DNA of 64,000 bases, from the NCBI GenBank assembly GCA_963725425.1, contig CAVRYJ010000042.1, forward strand, positions 1-64,000, in the 5' to 3' direction. The notes below the pieces were generated by a model. That model worked only from the letters and a program-made list of their open reading frames with translations. It did not search any database and had not been told where the DNA came from. A program made the translations under genes and the position numbers. The stretch's first letter is position 1; each line of letters starts with the position of its first letter. The stretch is from Clostridium_I sp963725425. GTDB taxonomy: Bacteria > Bacillota > Clostridia > Clostridiales > Clostridiaceae. This document shows, piece after piece, positions 44,291 to 52,535 of the stretch.

Positions 44291-44515
44291 AATTTCATCC
44301 TCTTTTTCTTTATTTATTTTCTTTAAATCTATGATAATAGTTTAGCAATTTATTTATAATTCTATACCATTACAACATTACTGTAAATAGTAATAAGTGA
44401 TGAGACTAGCACTTATGAATCCCTTTATATTAGTAATTATTATAAATTAATTGAAATATAATAAATTTATTGTTACTATTAATAATATAATTTTAATTTC
44501 ATATGGAGGCTACTA

Positions 44516-45040
44516 ATGTACGAAAAAGAAAGAAACATACTAATTACAGAAGATGAAATAAGTACAAGGGTCAAAGAGCTAGGTGCTGAAATCTCAAAAA
44601 AATATCATGGTAAAAAGCTTTATATTTTGTCTTTATTAAGAGGAAGCTTTATTTTTACAGCTGATTTAGTAAGAGCAATAGATATTCCTACAAAAATAGG
44701 TTTTATGACTACTTCAAGTTATGGTGGTGAAGAGCAGAGTTCAGGGGTTGTTAAAATTGTAGAGGACATTCCTGATAATATTCAGGGATATGACGTTCTA
44801 ATAGTTGATGATATAATGGATACAGGTATAACCATGGATTTTGTCATTAAACATGTTAATTCTCTTAACGCAAACAGTGTAAAATGTTGCGTGCTATTAA
44901 ACAAAGCAGAGAGAAGACAAGTCGCCTTAAAGCCTAATTTTTGTTGTTTTGATATAAAAGATGTTTTTGTAGTGGGATATGGCTTAAACTATGGTGATTA
45001 CTACAGAAATGTGCCTTATGTATTTAATTGGAAAGATTGA
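44516..45040 (+). CDS. hpt: Hypoxanthine phosphoribosyltransferase
   Basis: A 174-residue purine-salvage enzyme that converts hypoxanthine (and guanine) with PRPP to the nucleotide. The PRPP-binding loop is VDDIMDTGIT (97-106); LLRGSFIFTADLVRAI and the GYGLNYGDYYRNVPYV end are typical. GGAGG lies seven bases before the ATG. A TTGAAA-17-TACTAT pair at 44451-44479 and a TATAAT at 44486 are promoter candidates. It is transcribed away from hflX. Confidence 0.92.
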   Translation: MYEKERNILITEDEISTRVKELGAEISKKYHGKKLYILSLLRGSFIFTADLVRAIDIPTKIGFMTTSSYGGEEQSSGVVKIVEDIPDNIQGYDVLIVDDIMDTGITMDFVIKHVNSLNANSVKCCVLLNKAERRQVALKPNFCCFDIKDVFVVGYGLNYGDYYRNVPYVFNWKD

Positions 45041-45105
45041 TATAATCCAGTATATTCAAAAAAATAACATACTTACCTATTTATTTTTTTTGGATATGCC
45101 TTGGT

Positions 45106-45137
45106 GTAACCAGCTAATCATGCTGGTTACTATTTTT
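45106..45137 (+). terminator. hpt terminator
   Basis: GTAACCAGC and GCTGGTTAC form a perfect 9-bp stem with a 7-base loop, followed by TATTTTTATT. It overlaps the 3' end of yunB on the other strand. Confidence 0.75.
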
Positions 45138-45794
45138 ATTGGGCAGTTTAAACCCAGCACTCTTTAAGTCAAAACCTAAAACTGTACTTGGAACCTTCCC
45201 TATAATTATAGTTTCAGCAATGGGTATTTGGCTTTTAACATCTATTCTATCATTACTTAGTGGCAATATAATATTCATCTGAGTATCTACATTAATATAA
45301 ATCTTATGTCTGGTTTGATTTATACCTGCATTTTCAAATTGAGATAGATATTCAGTGTAAATGCTACCTATTGGCTCTGCTTTTATAACTACTGAAGGTC
45401 CAAAACTGGCAAGAATGTTATTCTTAAATAAATAGGATAATGGAATTTTCACCTCCATACTTCCTGATTCATTTAATTGATTTTGAGCTTTTATAGCTAT
45501 TTCACAAGCTATTTTATTCATCTTCATTGTATCTGCTTTTAGCATAATTATATTTCCATAAGAGTCTTTCTCAATTTTAATAACCTCATCATAGTTGAAA
45601 TTTTTATTATATTCATCAAGTATTGCTTTGTTAATAGTTTCAACAGTTTTTCTTCTAATTTCAGCCTCTGCTACATTTGTGATAGTTGGACTTATTGCTG
45701 TATCCAATTTATATAGAAACAGGTTAAACAAAATTAGTATTGATAGTAGCACGCATATTATTTTCACCTTAGTCTTAATCTGCAAATTAACCAC
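45114..45794 (-). CDS. yunB: Sporulation protein YunB
   Basis: A 226-residue protein with one N-terminal membrane segment (about 9-27) and the YunB pattern: ISPTITNVAEAEIRRKTVETINKAI, and the C-terminal IPIAETIIIGKVPSTVL. YunB is a sigma-E-controlled membrane protein of Bacillus and Clostridium needed for late sporulation. It is convergent with hpt and divergent from the penicillin-binding protein gene. Confidence 0.88.
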   Translation of the reverse strand: MVNLQIKTKVKIICVLLSILILFNLFLYKLDTAISPTITNVAEAEIRRKTVETINKAILDEYNKNFNYDEVIKIEKDSYGNIIMLKADTMKMNKIACEIAIKAQNQLNESGSMEVKIPLSYLFKNNILASFGPSVVIKAEPIGSIYTEYLSQFENAGINQTRHKIYINVDTQMNIILPLSNDRIDVKSQIPIAETIIIGKVPSTVLGFDLKSAGFKLPNKNSNQHD

Positions 45795-45883
45795 TCCCTT
45801 GTGGCTTTATAATAATTAATATGATTAAAAATTGGATAAATTACATTTTTTTCTATATAATAGTTTATATTACATTTTAATGT

Positions 45884-45907
45884 TAGTATTATATTAATAT
45901 AATACTA
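45884..45907. promoter_or_regulatory. Perfect 24-bp palindrome in the yunB/pbp intergenic region
   Basis: TAGTATTATATT is followed directly by its exact reverse complement. It lies between two divergent genes for envelope/sporulation functions and upstream of the TATAAT near 45948. A regulator binding site is plausible; being all A/T except the ends, chance is also possible. Confidence 0.45.
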
Positions 45908-45981
45908 CGTCACCATAATTTATTATTTTGAAGAAATATGCTATAATATAAACGCATTACCGCAATTAAGGAGGATATTTT

Positions 45982-48452
45982 ATGGCAAATAATACAAGTG
46001 GAAAAAGAAGTAGCAATTCTAAAGTAGCTAATAAAAAAGTAAATACCAAAACAAAAAGAAAAAGAAGAAGAAAAATCCAATACTAAAATTCTTCAAAGTC
46101 TTTTTTCTTACATTTTTATGTGTTGCTATAATAGGAACTGTTGCTGCTTTTGGTGTTGTTCTAGCAATGATAAAAACAGCTCCAGCCTTAGATATAAATG
46201 GAACAATATTAAATTTGGATCAGAACTCCACGTTATATGATAATAATAATCAAGTTATGGATACTGTAATCACAACACAAAACAGAACAGTTGTCCCTTT
46301 ATCCTCAGTTCCTCAGAATTTATCTCATGCCTTCATAAGCATAGAGGATGAGAGGTTTTATCAGCATGGTGGAATTGATGTAAAAAGAATTGCAGGTGCA
46401 ATGTTTTATGATGTTTTAAACAAAATTCATAGACAAAATAACATTCAAGGCGCTTCTACAATTACTCAAGAACTTATTAAACAGAGAATGTTTTTAACTG
46501 ATTCGCTTCAAAATAGATTGTCAATTAGACGAAAAGTTCAAGAGGCCTATCTTGCAATTCAACTTGAAAAATATCTTACAAAGGATCAGATTTTACAGGC
46601 ATACATGAATACAATATACTTGGGTGGTCAAGCTAACGGTGTGGAAGCCGCATCCAAGCAATATTTTGGTACTGATGTAAACAATCTTAACCTTATTCAA
46701 TCTGCCTTTTTGGCTGGACTTGTGCAAAGTCCATCTTACTATTACCCGTTTTCAGGTGCAGCTAATAAAAATCCTGCACTATACCTTAACAGAACAAAAA
46801 CAGTATTAAGTAAGATGGAAGAAAATAACTATATAAATAGCACAGATTATAACAACGCAATCAATGATTTAAATTCAGGAAAACTTACCTTTTCACAAAG
46901 TAAGTCCAATAGTGCTTATTATCAGTATCCCTGGTTTTCATCTTCTGCTGTGGCCGCGGTTAAGGCTGATTTAAAAACTCAGTATAATTATACAGATGAA
47001 CAAGTTGATAACTTGCTTACAAATGGTGGGCTAAAAATATATACTACTATGGATAGAAGTATGGAAGACTCTGTTGAGACTATTATGAACAATACGCAGT
47101 CCTATGGGGGTGCAAGTGGTTCTTTTTCAACAAGTAATGGCATACGCTCACCTCAATCCTCTGCTACGGTAACTGACTACCGTACAGGGCAAGTTAAAGT
47201 CCTAGTTGGTGGAACTGGCATTCTGCCTCCTGCATCATATAATAGGTCAAGTGCTAGTTATCCTAAACCAGTAGGTTCAAGCATAAAACCTCTTACAGTA
47301 TATGCACCTGCTATAGAAACTAAGGCAATCACTGCCGGTACTATAGTTTATGACACTCCACTATCCGCCGATATTGCAAATAAATATATTGGTAGCAATG
47401 GAGAACCTGGCTACCAACCTCTTGATGATACTGGGCATTACCTTGGTCCTCAGACAGTACAAAGTGCAATAACAAATTCTATAAATGTTATCGCTGTAAA
47501 GGTTGAAGATCAGATTGGTGTTTCCACTGGTGCCAGTTATGCACAAAAATTTGGACTTACCTTGGATGCTTCCGATAAACTACCAACAAGTATAGCTGCT
47601 ATGGCACTTGGCCAGCTTGATCATGGAAGCGATACAACCACCATGTCATCAGCTTACGGCACCTTTGGTAACGGTGGTGTTCTTGTTACCCCTAAAGTCT
47701 ATACAAAAGTTGTAGACAGTAAAGGAGCAGTGATTTTGGATAATACCCAGCCTACTTCCAAAAGAGTAATCTCAGCTGACACTGCCTATATTATGTATAA
47801 TTTATTAAAAGGTCCAGTTAGCAAAGGAGGAACAGGTTCAAATGCTTCAAACTATACGAATATGCCTGTAGCCGGTAAAACTGGTACTACAACCAATAGT
47901 TATAACCTTTGGTTCTGTGGACTTTCTCCATATTATTCCGCTGCCGTTTGGATTGGAAATGATAAACCAATGGCTTTAAGTAAAAATTTTGGCAGTAATG
48001 TTTCCGCTAATGTTTGGGGGTTAATTATGGCTGACGTAACAAAGAATCAGCCAATCAAAGATTTAACTCCTCCAGATGATTTGTCAAATATAGATGGAAA
48101 TTATTATATAGATGGTACTGAACCAACTTTGGAGGCACCAACACAACAAACACCCGCACAAAGCCAATCACATGCAAATAATACTGCTACAAATATAACA
48201 ACAAATAAAGTTGATAATACTGGTAGTACCGATACTGGCACCAATAGTACTGGCACTACTGGTACCGGCACCAATGGTACCGGCACCAATGGTACTGGCA
48301 CTACTGGCACTGACACTACTGGCACTGGCACTACTGGCACTGGTACTACTGGTACTGACACTACTGGCACTGGCACTACTGGCACTGGCAATAACAATGC
48401 TAGCACCGGTAATACTAGCACTGGTAATAAAACGACAAAAACAAATAGATAA
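45982..48452 (+). CDS. Class A penicillin-binding protein (PBP1A type), with an N-terminal frameshift
   Basis: The ribosome-binding site AAGGAGG and ATG at 45982 start a lysine-rich cytoplasmic tail that stops after 34 codons. The membrane anchor (FFKVFFLTFLCVAIIGTVAA) and everything after it read in the frame that is open from about 46035, so one base seems missing in the A-rich stretch 46035-46075. The glycosyltransferase has EDERFYQHGGIDVKRIAGA and QGASTITQELIKQ; the transpeptidase has SSIKP, SIN in SAITNSINVIAVK, and KTGTTTN. The C-terminus is a long T/G repeat tail. It polymerises and crosslinks peptidoglycan. Without correction translation would begin at an internal start and lose the anchor. 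Confidence 0.88.
48226..48412 (+). repeat. Tandem Thr-Gly coding repeats in the PBP tail
   Basis: Repeats of the 6-15 base unit ACTGGCACTACTGGC encode a tail of GTTGT, GTNGT and DTTGT units over about 60 residues. Codons alternate ACT/ACC and GGC/GGT, so the array can change length by slippage. Confidence 0.8.
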
Positions 48453-48546
48453 AATGAAGTGTGTCACTAAGGAATCATCAAAAAATAGCAATATAATTTT
48501 CTGAGTGACACGGTGGTGTAAGTTACAATTTTTTATAATTATTGAG

Positions 48547-48606
48547 AATAAAATAGGGATATAAGTAGATTTGATTAAACGAATTTACTTATATCCCTAT
48601 TTTATT
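48547..48606. terminator. Bidirectional terminator between pbp and spoVAE
   Basis: AAAATAGGGATATAAGTA at 48550-48567 and its exact complement at 48586-48603 form an 18-bp stem (about 21 bp with flanking pairs) around an 18-base loop, with A's before and T's after. It separates convergent genes. Confidence 0.8.
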
Positions 48607-48690
48607 GATTTTTCTGCTGTAAGCAGAAAAATCTTCATTAACTCTTAACTCTTAACTCTTAACTCTTAACTCTTAACTCTTAACTCTTAA
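48607..48690. repeat. 12-bp hairpin plus seven 7-bp tandem repeats
   Basis: GATTTTTCTGCT-GTA-AGCAGAAAAATC is followed by TTCATTAACTC and about seven copies of ACTCTTA (48641-48690). The same layout recurs at 52495-52548, 56150-56250 and 63530-63608, so this is a dispersed host repeat. Confidence 0.65.
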
Positions 48691-48709
48691 CAGTTAACTG
48701 TTTCAATTA

Positions 48710-49066
48710 CTATTCCTTTGTCTTTGGATTAAATATCAACGCCATTATATATCCAAAAAGTATGGCCGCACCAATTCCTCCTGCCGTACCTTTAATTCCT
48801 CCAGTAAATGCACCAAGTATACCTTTTGAATCCACTTCCTTAATTGTTGATTTTGCAAGACTGTACCCAAACCCTGGCAATGGGACTGTTGCACCTGCCT
48901 TTCCAACCCTTACAATAATACCATAAATGTTAAGTGCCCCTAAAATCACTCCCATTGTCACAAAGCAAACTACAATCCTTGCTGGAGTAAACGAGGTTTT
49001 ATCCATAAGTACTTGACCAATAACACAAATCAAACCTCCAACAATAAAAGCCATTAAATAATCCAT
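48710..49066 (-). CDS. spoVAE: SpoVAE-type stage V sporulation protein
   Basis: A 118-residue protein starting at ATG 49066 behind GGAG. The small membrane protein has three or four hydrophobic segments and phrases LMAFIVGGLICVIGQVLMD and GFGYSLAKSTIKEVDSKG. With SpoVAC and SpoVAD it forms the inner-membrane channel for dipicolinic acid in spores. Its start overlaps the spoVAD end. Confidence 0.9.
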   Translation of the reverse strand: MDYLMAFIVGGLICVIGQVLMDKTSFTPARIVVCFVTMGVILGALNIYGIIVRVGKAGATVPLPGFGYSLAKSTIKEVDSKGILGAFTGGIKGTAGGIGAAILFGYIMALIFNPKTKE

Positions 49067-49070
49067 ATAA

Positions 49071-50087
49071 TCACTCTCCATATTCTATTGCTACAGCGTG
49101 GGCTATACCTGGTATTGTTTCACCTTGAAGGCTTGAAGTAGTGCTTAGGAGCGCACCAGTTGATAATATCAATACTCTTTTAAGTTTACCACTTAACATA
49201 CTTTTATATATATATCCACAATCCACTACCGCAGAACAGCCACAGCCACTTCCACCTGCGTTTGTTTCTTGATTGGATCCATAAATCTCATCTCCACAGT
49301 CTATATATTTTTTTTCTATATCATAACCATATTCTTTAAGTAATTTTAAAGTTATATCTTTCCCGTATTTTCCCAGATCTCCTGTGGCAATAAGATCATA
49401 GTCCTCTGGTCCTCTGCCTGTATCTTCGAAATGTTGTTTTATTGTATCAATAGCAGCCGGTGCCATGGAAGCACCCATATTATTAACATCCGTAATTCCG
49501 TAGTCCTTAACCTTTCCTGTAGTAACATAAGTTATGTATGGGTAATTCCCAGTTTTTCCAAGTATCATTGCTCCAGCTCCAGTTACTGTCCAATGGGCTG
49601 TAGGATGCCTTTGGCTACCATATTCAAGTGGATATCTGAACTGTCTCTCCGCAGATGAAAAATGCGATGAAGTAGCCGCAAGAAGGTAATTTGCAAACCC
49701 TCCTTCCATGATAAGCGCTCCAAGACTCAGAGATTCTGTCATTGTTGAACATGCTCCATATAAACCTATAAATGGTATATCTAAATCCCTAGCTGCAAAG
49801 TTTGAAGAACTTATCTGATTTAACAAGTCACCTGCTAGAAGATAGTTGATATCTATTTCCTGAACATTTGCCTTCTTTATGCATTCTGTGATAGCCGTAT
49901 AGAGTATACTACTTTCAGCCTTTTCATAGCTTTTTTGACCATTTAAATCATCCTTTAATACTAAGTCAAAATATTCACTTAATGGACCTTCTCCCTCTTT
50001 AGGTCCAACCACAGAATATGCTGAAATTATTCTGGGCTTACTAACTAATTTAATTGATTGCTTTCCCATTCTTTTTCCCAAAACCAC
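49071..50087 (-). CDS. spoVAD: SpoVAD stage V sporulation protein
   Basis: A 338-residue (GTG 50087) or 332-residue (ATG 50069) protein with the thiolase/KAS III-like fold. YSVVGPKEGEGPLSEYFDL, a central GLYGACSTMTESLSLGALI and the C-terminal SGCGCSAVVDCGY are typical. It binds dipicolinic acid at the inner spore membrane. It is in an operon with spoVAC and spoVAE and probably under sigma-G. Confidence 0.92.
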   Translation of the reverse strand: MVLGKRMGKQSIKLVSKPRIISAYSVVGPKEGEGPLSEYFDLVLKDDLNGQKSYEKAESSILYTAITECIKKANVQEIDINYLLAGDLLNQISSSNFAARDLDIPFIGLYGACSTMTESLSLGALIMEGGFANYLLAATSSHFSSAERQFRYPLEYGSQRHPTAHWTVTGAGAMILGKTGNYPYITYVTTGKVKDYGITDVNNMGASMAPAAIDTIKQHFEDTGRGPEDYDLIATGDLGKYGKDITLKLLKEYGYDIEKKYIDCGDEIYGSNQETNAGGSGCGCSAVVDCGYIYKSMLSGKLKRVLILSTGALLSTTSSLQGETIPGIAHAVAIEYGE

Positions 50088-50088
50088 A

Positions 50089-50541
50089 TCACCTACTTAT
50101 AAAATAGTATATTACTCCTACTATTATTGAAGATCCAATTCCATATACCAAAACAGGGCCAGCTATGGTAAACATCTTTGCCCCTACACCAAGAATATAG
50201 CCTTCTTTTTTGAATTCAATTGCTGGTGAAACAATGGAATTTGCAAAACCTGTAATTGGTACTACTGTTCCAGCTCCAGCAAAATTTGCAATTTTATCAT
50301 ATACCCCTATGCCAGTCAAAAGTGCACCTATGAATATCATAATTATAGTTACCCAAGTACTTGTATCATCTATAGATACCCCTCTACTAATTAGAAGATT
50401 ATTGAAAAATTGTCCTATAACACATATTATCCCTCCAACTAAAAAAGCATTAACGCAATTTTTAGCCAGTTTAGATTTTGGAGAACTCTCATCAGTTACT
50501 TTGTGAAACTTTTCCTTTATTTTATTCTCTTTTACTTGCAT
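50089..50541 (-). CDS. spoVAC: SpoVAC stage V sporulation protein
   Basis: A 150-residue membrane protein starting at ATG 50541, nine bases after AAAGGAG. Three to four membrane segments, with NAFLVGGIICVIGQFF and TVVPITGFANSIVSPAIEFK. It is the mechanosensitive channel part of the dipicolinic-acid transporter. Its stop lies directly before spoVAD. Confidence 0.92.
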   Translation of the reverse strand: MQVKENKIKEKFHKVTDESSPKSKLAKNCVNAFLVGGIICVIGQFFNNLLISRGVSIDDTSTWVTIIMIFIGALLTGIGVYDKIANFAGAGTVVPITGFANSIVSPAIEFKKEGYILGVGAKMFTIAGPVLVYGIGSSIIVGVIYYFISR

Positions 50542-50632
50542 TTCAATATCTCCTTTCACAGATATTGTTTGCATTTAATACTATTTTAAACCTATAAATA
50601 AAAAATTAAGTGGTTAGCAATTCAAAAATCTG

Positions 50633-51394
50633 CTAACCACTCAATCTTTCTCTCATAACCTTTAAAACTTTTTTTTCTATTCTAGATACTTGTACTTGGC
50701 TTATGCCTAGCATGTTGGCAACCTGTATTTGTGTCTTATCCTTAAAATACCTAAGAATTATTACTTGCCTTGATTTTTTATCCAAATTATTCAGTGCATC
50801 TTTAAGCGCTATTTTGTCTAAAACTTCATCATCTCCATCTCCGTTTCCAGTTTCACTAAGCTTATCTATAAGCATAACCGGAGAACCATCATCCTGATGA
50901 ATTACATCATAAAGATACTGAAGGCTATTTGACGACTCCGTTGCAAGCAATATTTCTTCAGCACTTAACCCAGAGTATTTTGATAATTCTTCAAGGGTAG
51001 GATCCCTGTTTAACTCTTTTGTCAGTGCCTCTTTATCATAATGAATCTTTCTTGCTGTATTTTTTATACTCCTACTAACTTTAATTATTCCATCATCTCT
51101 TAAAAATCTCTTTATTTCTCCCATTATCATTGGAACTGCATAAGTAGAAAACTTAACGCCAAATTTTGAATCAAAATTATTTATCGCCTTTATAATCCCT
51201 AAACAACCAATCTGGAAAATGTCATCATATTCATAACCCCTATTCAAAAACCTTTTACTTATGGATGATACAAGTGGTAAATTGTTCGCCACCAATTGTT
51301 CAAGTGCTTTTTTATCACCCTGTTGTGCTATTTCAATTAAATATAAATTCCCATTGTAATCATGATCCTCTTTTTTTATCGTTTCTTTACCCAT
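50633..51394 (-). CDS. sigF: Sporulation sigma factor F
   Basis: A 253-residue sigma-70 family protein. Region 2 includes EYDDIFQIGCLGIIKAINNF and KFSTYAVPMIMGEIKRFLRD; region 4 ends in the helix-turn-helix TQIQVANMLGISQVQVSRIE. Sigma-F directs early forespore gene expression and is held by SpoIIAB. Start uncertain: ATG 51394 has GGAAG only three bases away, and an in-frame TTG is at 51403. Third gene of the spoIIA operon. Confidence 0.95.
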   Translation of the reverse strand: MGKETIKKEDHDYNGNLYLIEIAQQGDKKALEQLVANNLPLVSSISKRFLNRGYEYDDIFQIGCLGIIKAINNFDSKFGVKFSTYAVPMIMGEIKRFLRDDGIIKVSRSIKNTARKIHYDKEALTKELNRDPTLEELSKYSGLSAEEILLATESSNSLQYLYDVIHQDDGSPVMLIDKLSETGNGDGDDEVLDKIALKDALNNLDKKSRQVIILRYFKDKTQIQVANMLGISQVQVSRIEKKVLKVMRERLSG

Positions 51395-51441
51395 AGCTTC
51401 CAAGTATAAACTCGTATCTCACTCCTCTCATAAAATATTTT

Positions 51442-51873
51442 CTATTCTAGTGAAGAAAATACCTTTTTCATTTTAATCCTTGTACCAACATTTTCTTCAG
51501 ATTCTATTTCTATGCTATCCATAAATGTTTCCATTACAGTAAAACCCATTCCTGATCTTTCAAGATCCGGTCTAGAGGTATATAATGGTTCCCTTGCTTT
51601 GTTTATATCACCAATACCACAACCTTCGTCTATAATACAGATGCTTATTTCATTTTTACTAAGCAAGGTTTCAATTACAACTTTTCCTTCATTGTTTTCT
51701 CCATATCCATGTATTATTGCATTTGTAACTGCCTCAGAGACAGCAGTCTTAACGTCAGATATTTCTTCCAATGTTGGATCTAACTGTGATGCAAAAGCTG
51801 CAACTGCAACCCTTGCAAAACTTTCATTTTGAGATCTACTTAAGAACTCAATTTTCATCATATTATCACACAT
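51442..51873 (-). CDS. spoIIAB: Anti-sigma F factor SpoIIAB
   Basis: A 143-residue GHKL-type kinase. The N-box is EAVTNAIIHGYG (47-58), the G1 box DEGCGIGD (82-89) and the G2 box GMGF (109-112 area). It binds and inhibits sigma-F and phosphorylates SpoIIAA. GGGGGG precedes the ATG. Confidence 0.95.
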   Translation of the reverse strand: MCDNMMKIEFLSRSQNESFARVAVAAFASQLDPTLEEISDVKTAVSEAVTNAIIHGYGENNEGKVVIETLLSKNEISICIIDEGCGIGDINKAREPLYTSRPDLERSGMGFTVMETFMDSIEIESEENVGTRIKMKKVFSSLE

Positions 51874-51896
51874 TTTTATCCCCCCAAAACCAATCC

Positions 51897-52232
51897 TTAA
51901 ATTATACTAAGTGCTTCTTCTAAAGTTTTATACGATTTTATGATTTTAAATAGTCCAGATAGCTGAAAAATTCTTGCCACTGATCCCTTAGCATTGGCAA
52001 TACATATAATACCATTTTTCATGGAAAGCTTTTTATATCTACCAATTATCACTCCTATGCCAGAGCTGTCCATAAAATTAACATGTGCAAAATCCATGAT
52101 AACTTTATTTGTACTAGCCCTATCAATTTTATCGTCAATTTTTATTCTGACTTCCTCTGCACTGTGATGGTCAAGCTCACCTGTAAGAGTTACAATAAGC
52201 TTATCATGATTATCTTCAAATTCAACATACAT
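51897..52232 (-). CDS. spoIIAA: Anti-anti-sigma factor SpoIIAA
   Basis: A 111-residue STAS-domain protein starting at ATG 52232 behind GGGGGG. The phosphorylated serine is in MDSSGIGVIIG (Ser57 by comparison with B. subtilis Ser58). Unphosphorylated SpoIIAA releases sigma-F from SpoIIAB. First gene of the spoIIA operon. Confidence 0.95.
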   Translation of the reverse strand: MYVEFEDNHDKLIVTLTGELDHHSAEEVRIKIDDKIDRASTNKVIMDFAHVNFMDSSGIGVIIGRYKKLSMKNGIICIANAKGSVARIFQLSGLFKIIKSYKTLEEALSII

Positions 52233-52276
52233 TAGTATCCCCCCATGTTTCATTAATTAAAACAGTTATAAATAAT

Positions 52277-52306
52277 GTATTCTATATTATAACTATATTT
52301 CCTCTA
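52277..52306 (-). promoter_or_regulatory. Sigma-H-type promoter of spoIIA
   Basis: On the minus strand AGGAAAT, about 12 bases, then AGAATAC, matching the sigma-H consensus (AGGAwWW, GAAT). It ends about 45 bases before the SpoIIAA start, as expected from the known sigma-H control of spoIIA. Confidence 0.6.
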
Positions 52307-52407
52307 TTTGGTTAATAATTTTTTTAATCATTTTTATTCTTCCCTAGTTTAAACAAATTTATACAATCATACTATATTATTAATGTTTTTTTCTTATACA
52401 TTGTTTC

Positions 52408-52459
52408 AAAAAAAAGGTAATACTTATAGATTCTTGTAAACAGCTCTATAAGTATTACC
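52408..52459 (-). terminator. Terminator of the DNA methyltransferase gene
   Basis: GGTAATACTTATAG and its exact complement form a 14-bp stem with a 16-base loop, followed on the minus strand by eight Ts. It insulates spoIIA from the methyltransferase gene upstream. Confidence 0.8.
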
Positions 52460-52535
52460 CCTGAAAATATTATGATTATCTGATTAGATTAGATTAGATT
52501 TTGCCCTAATGCAAAATTTCCTTAACTCTTAACTT

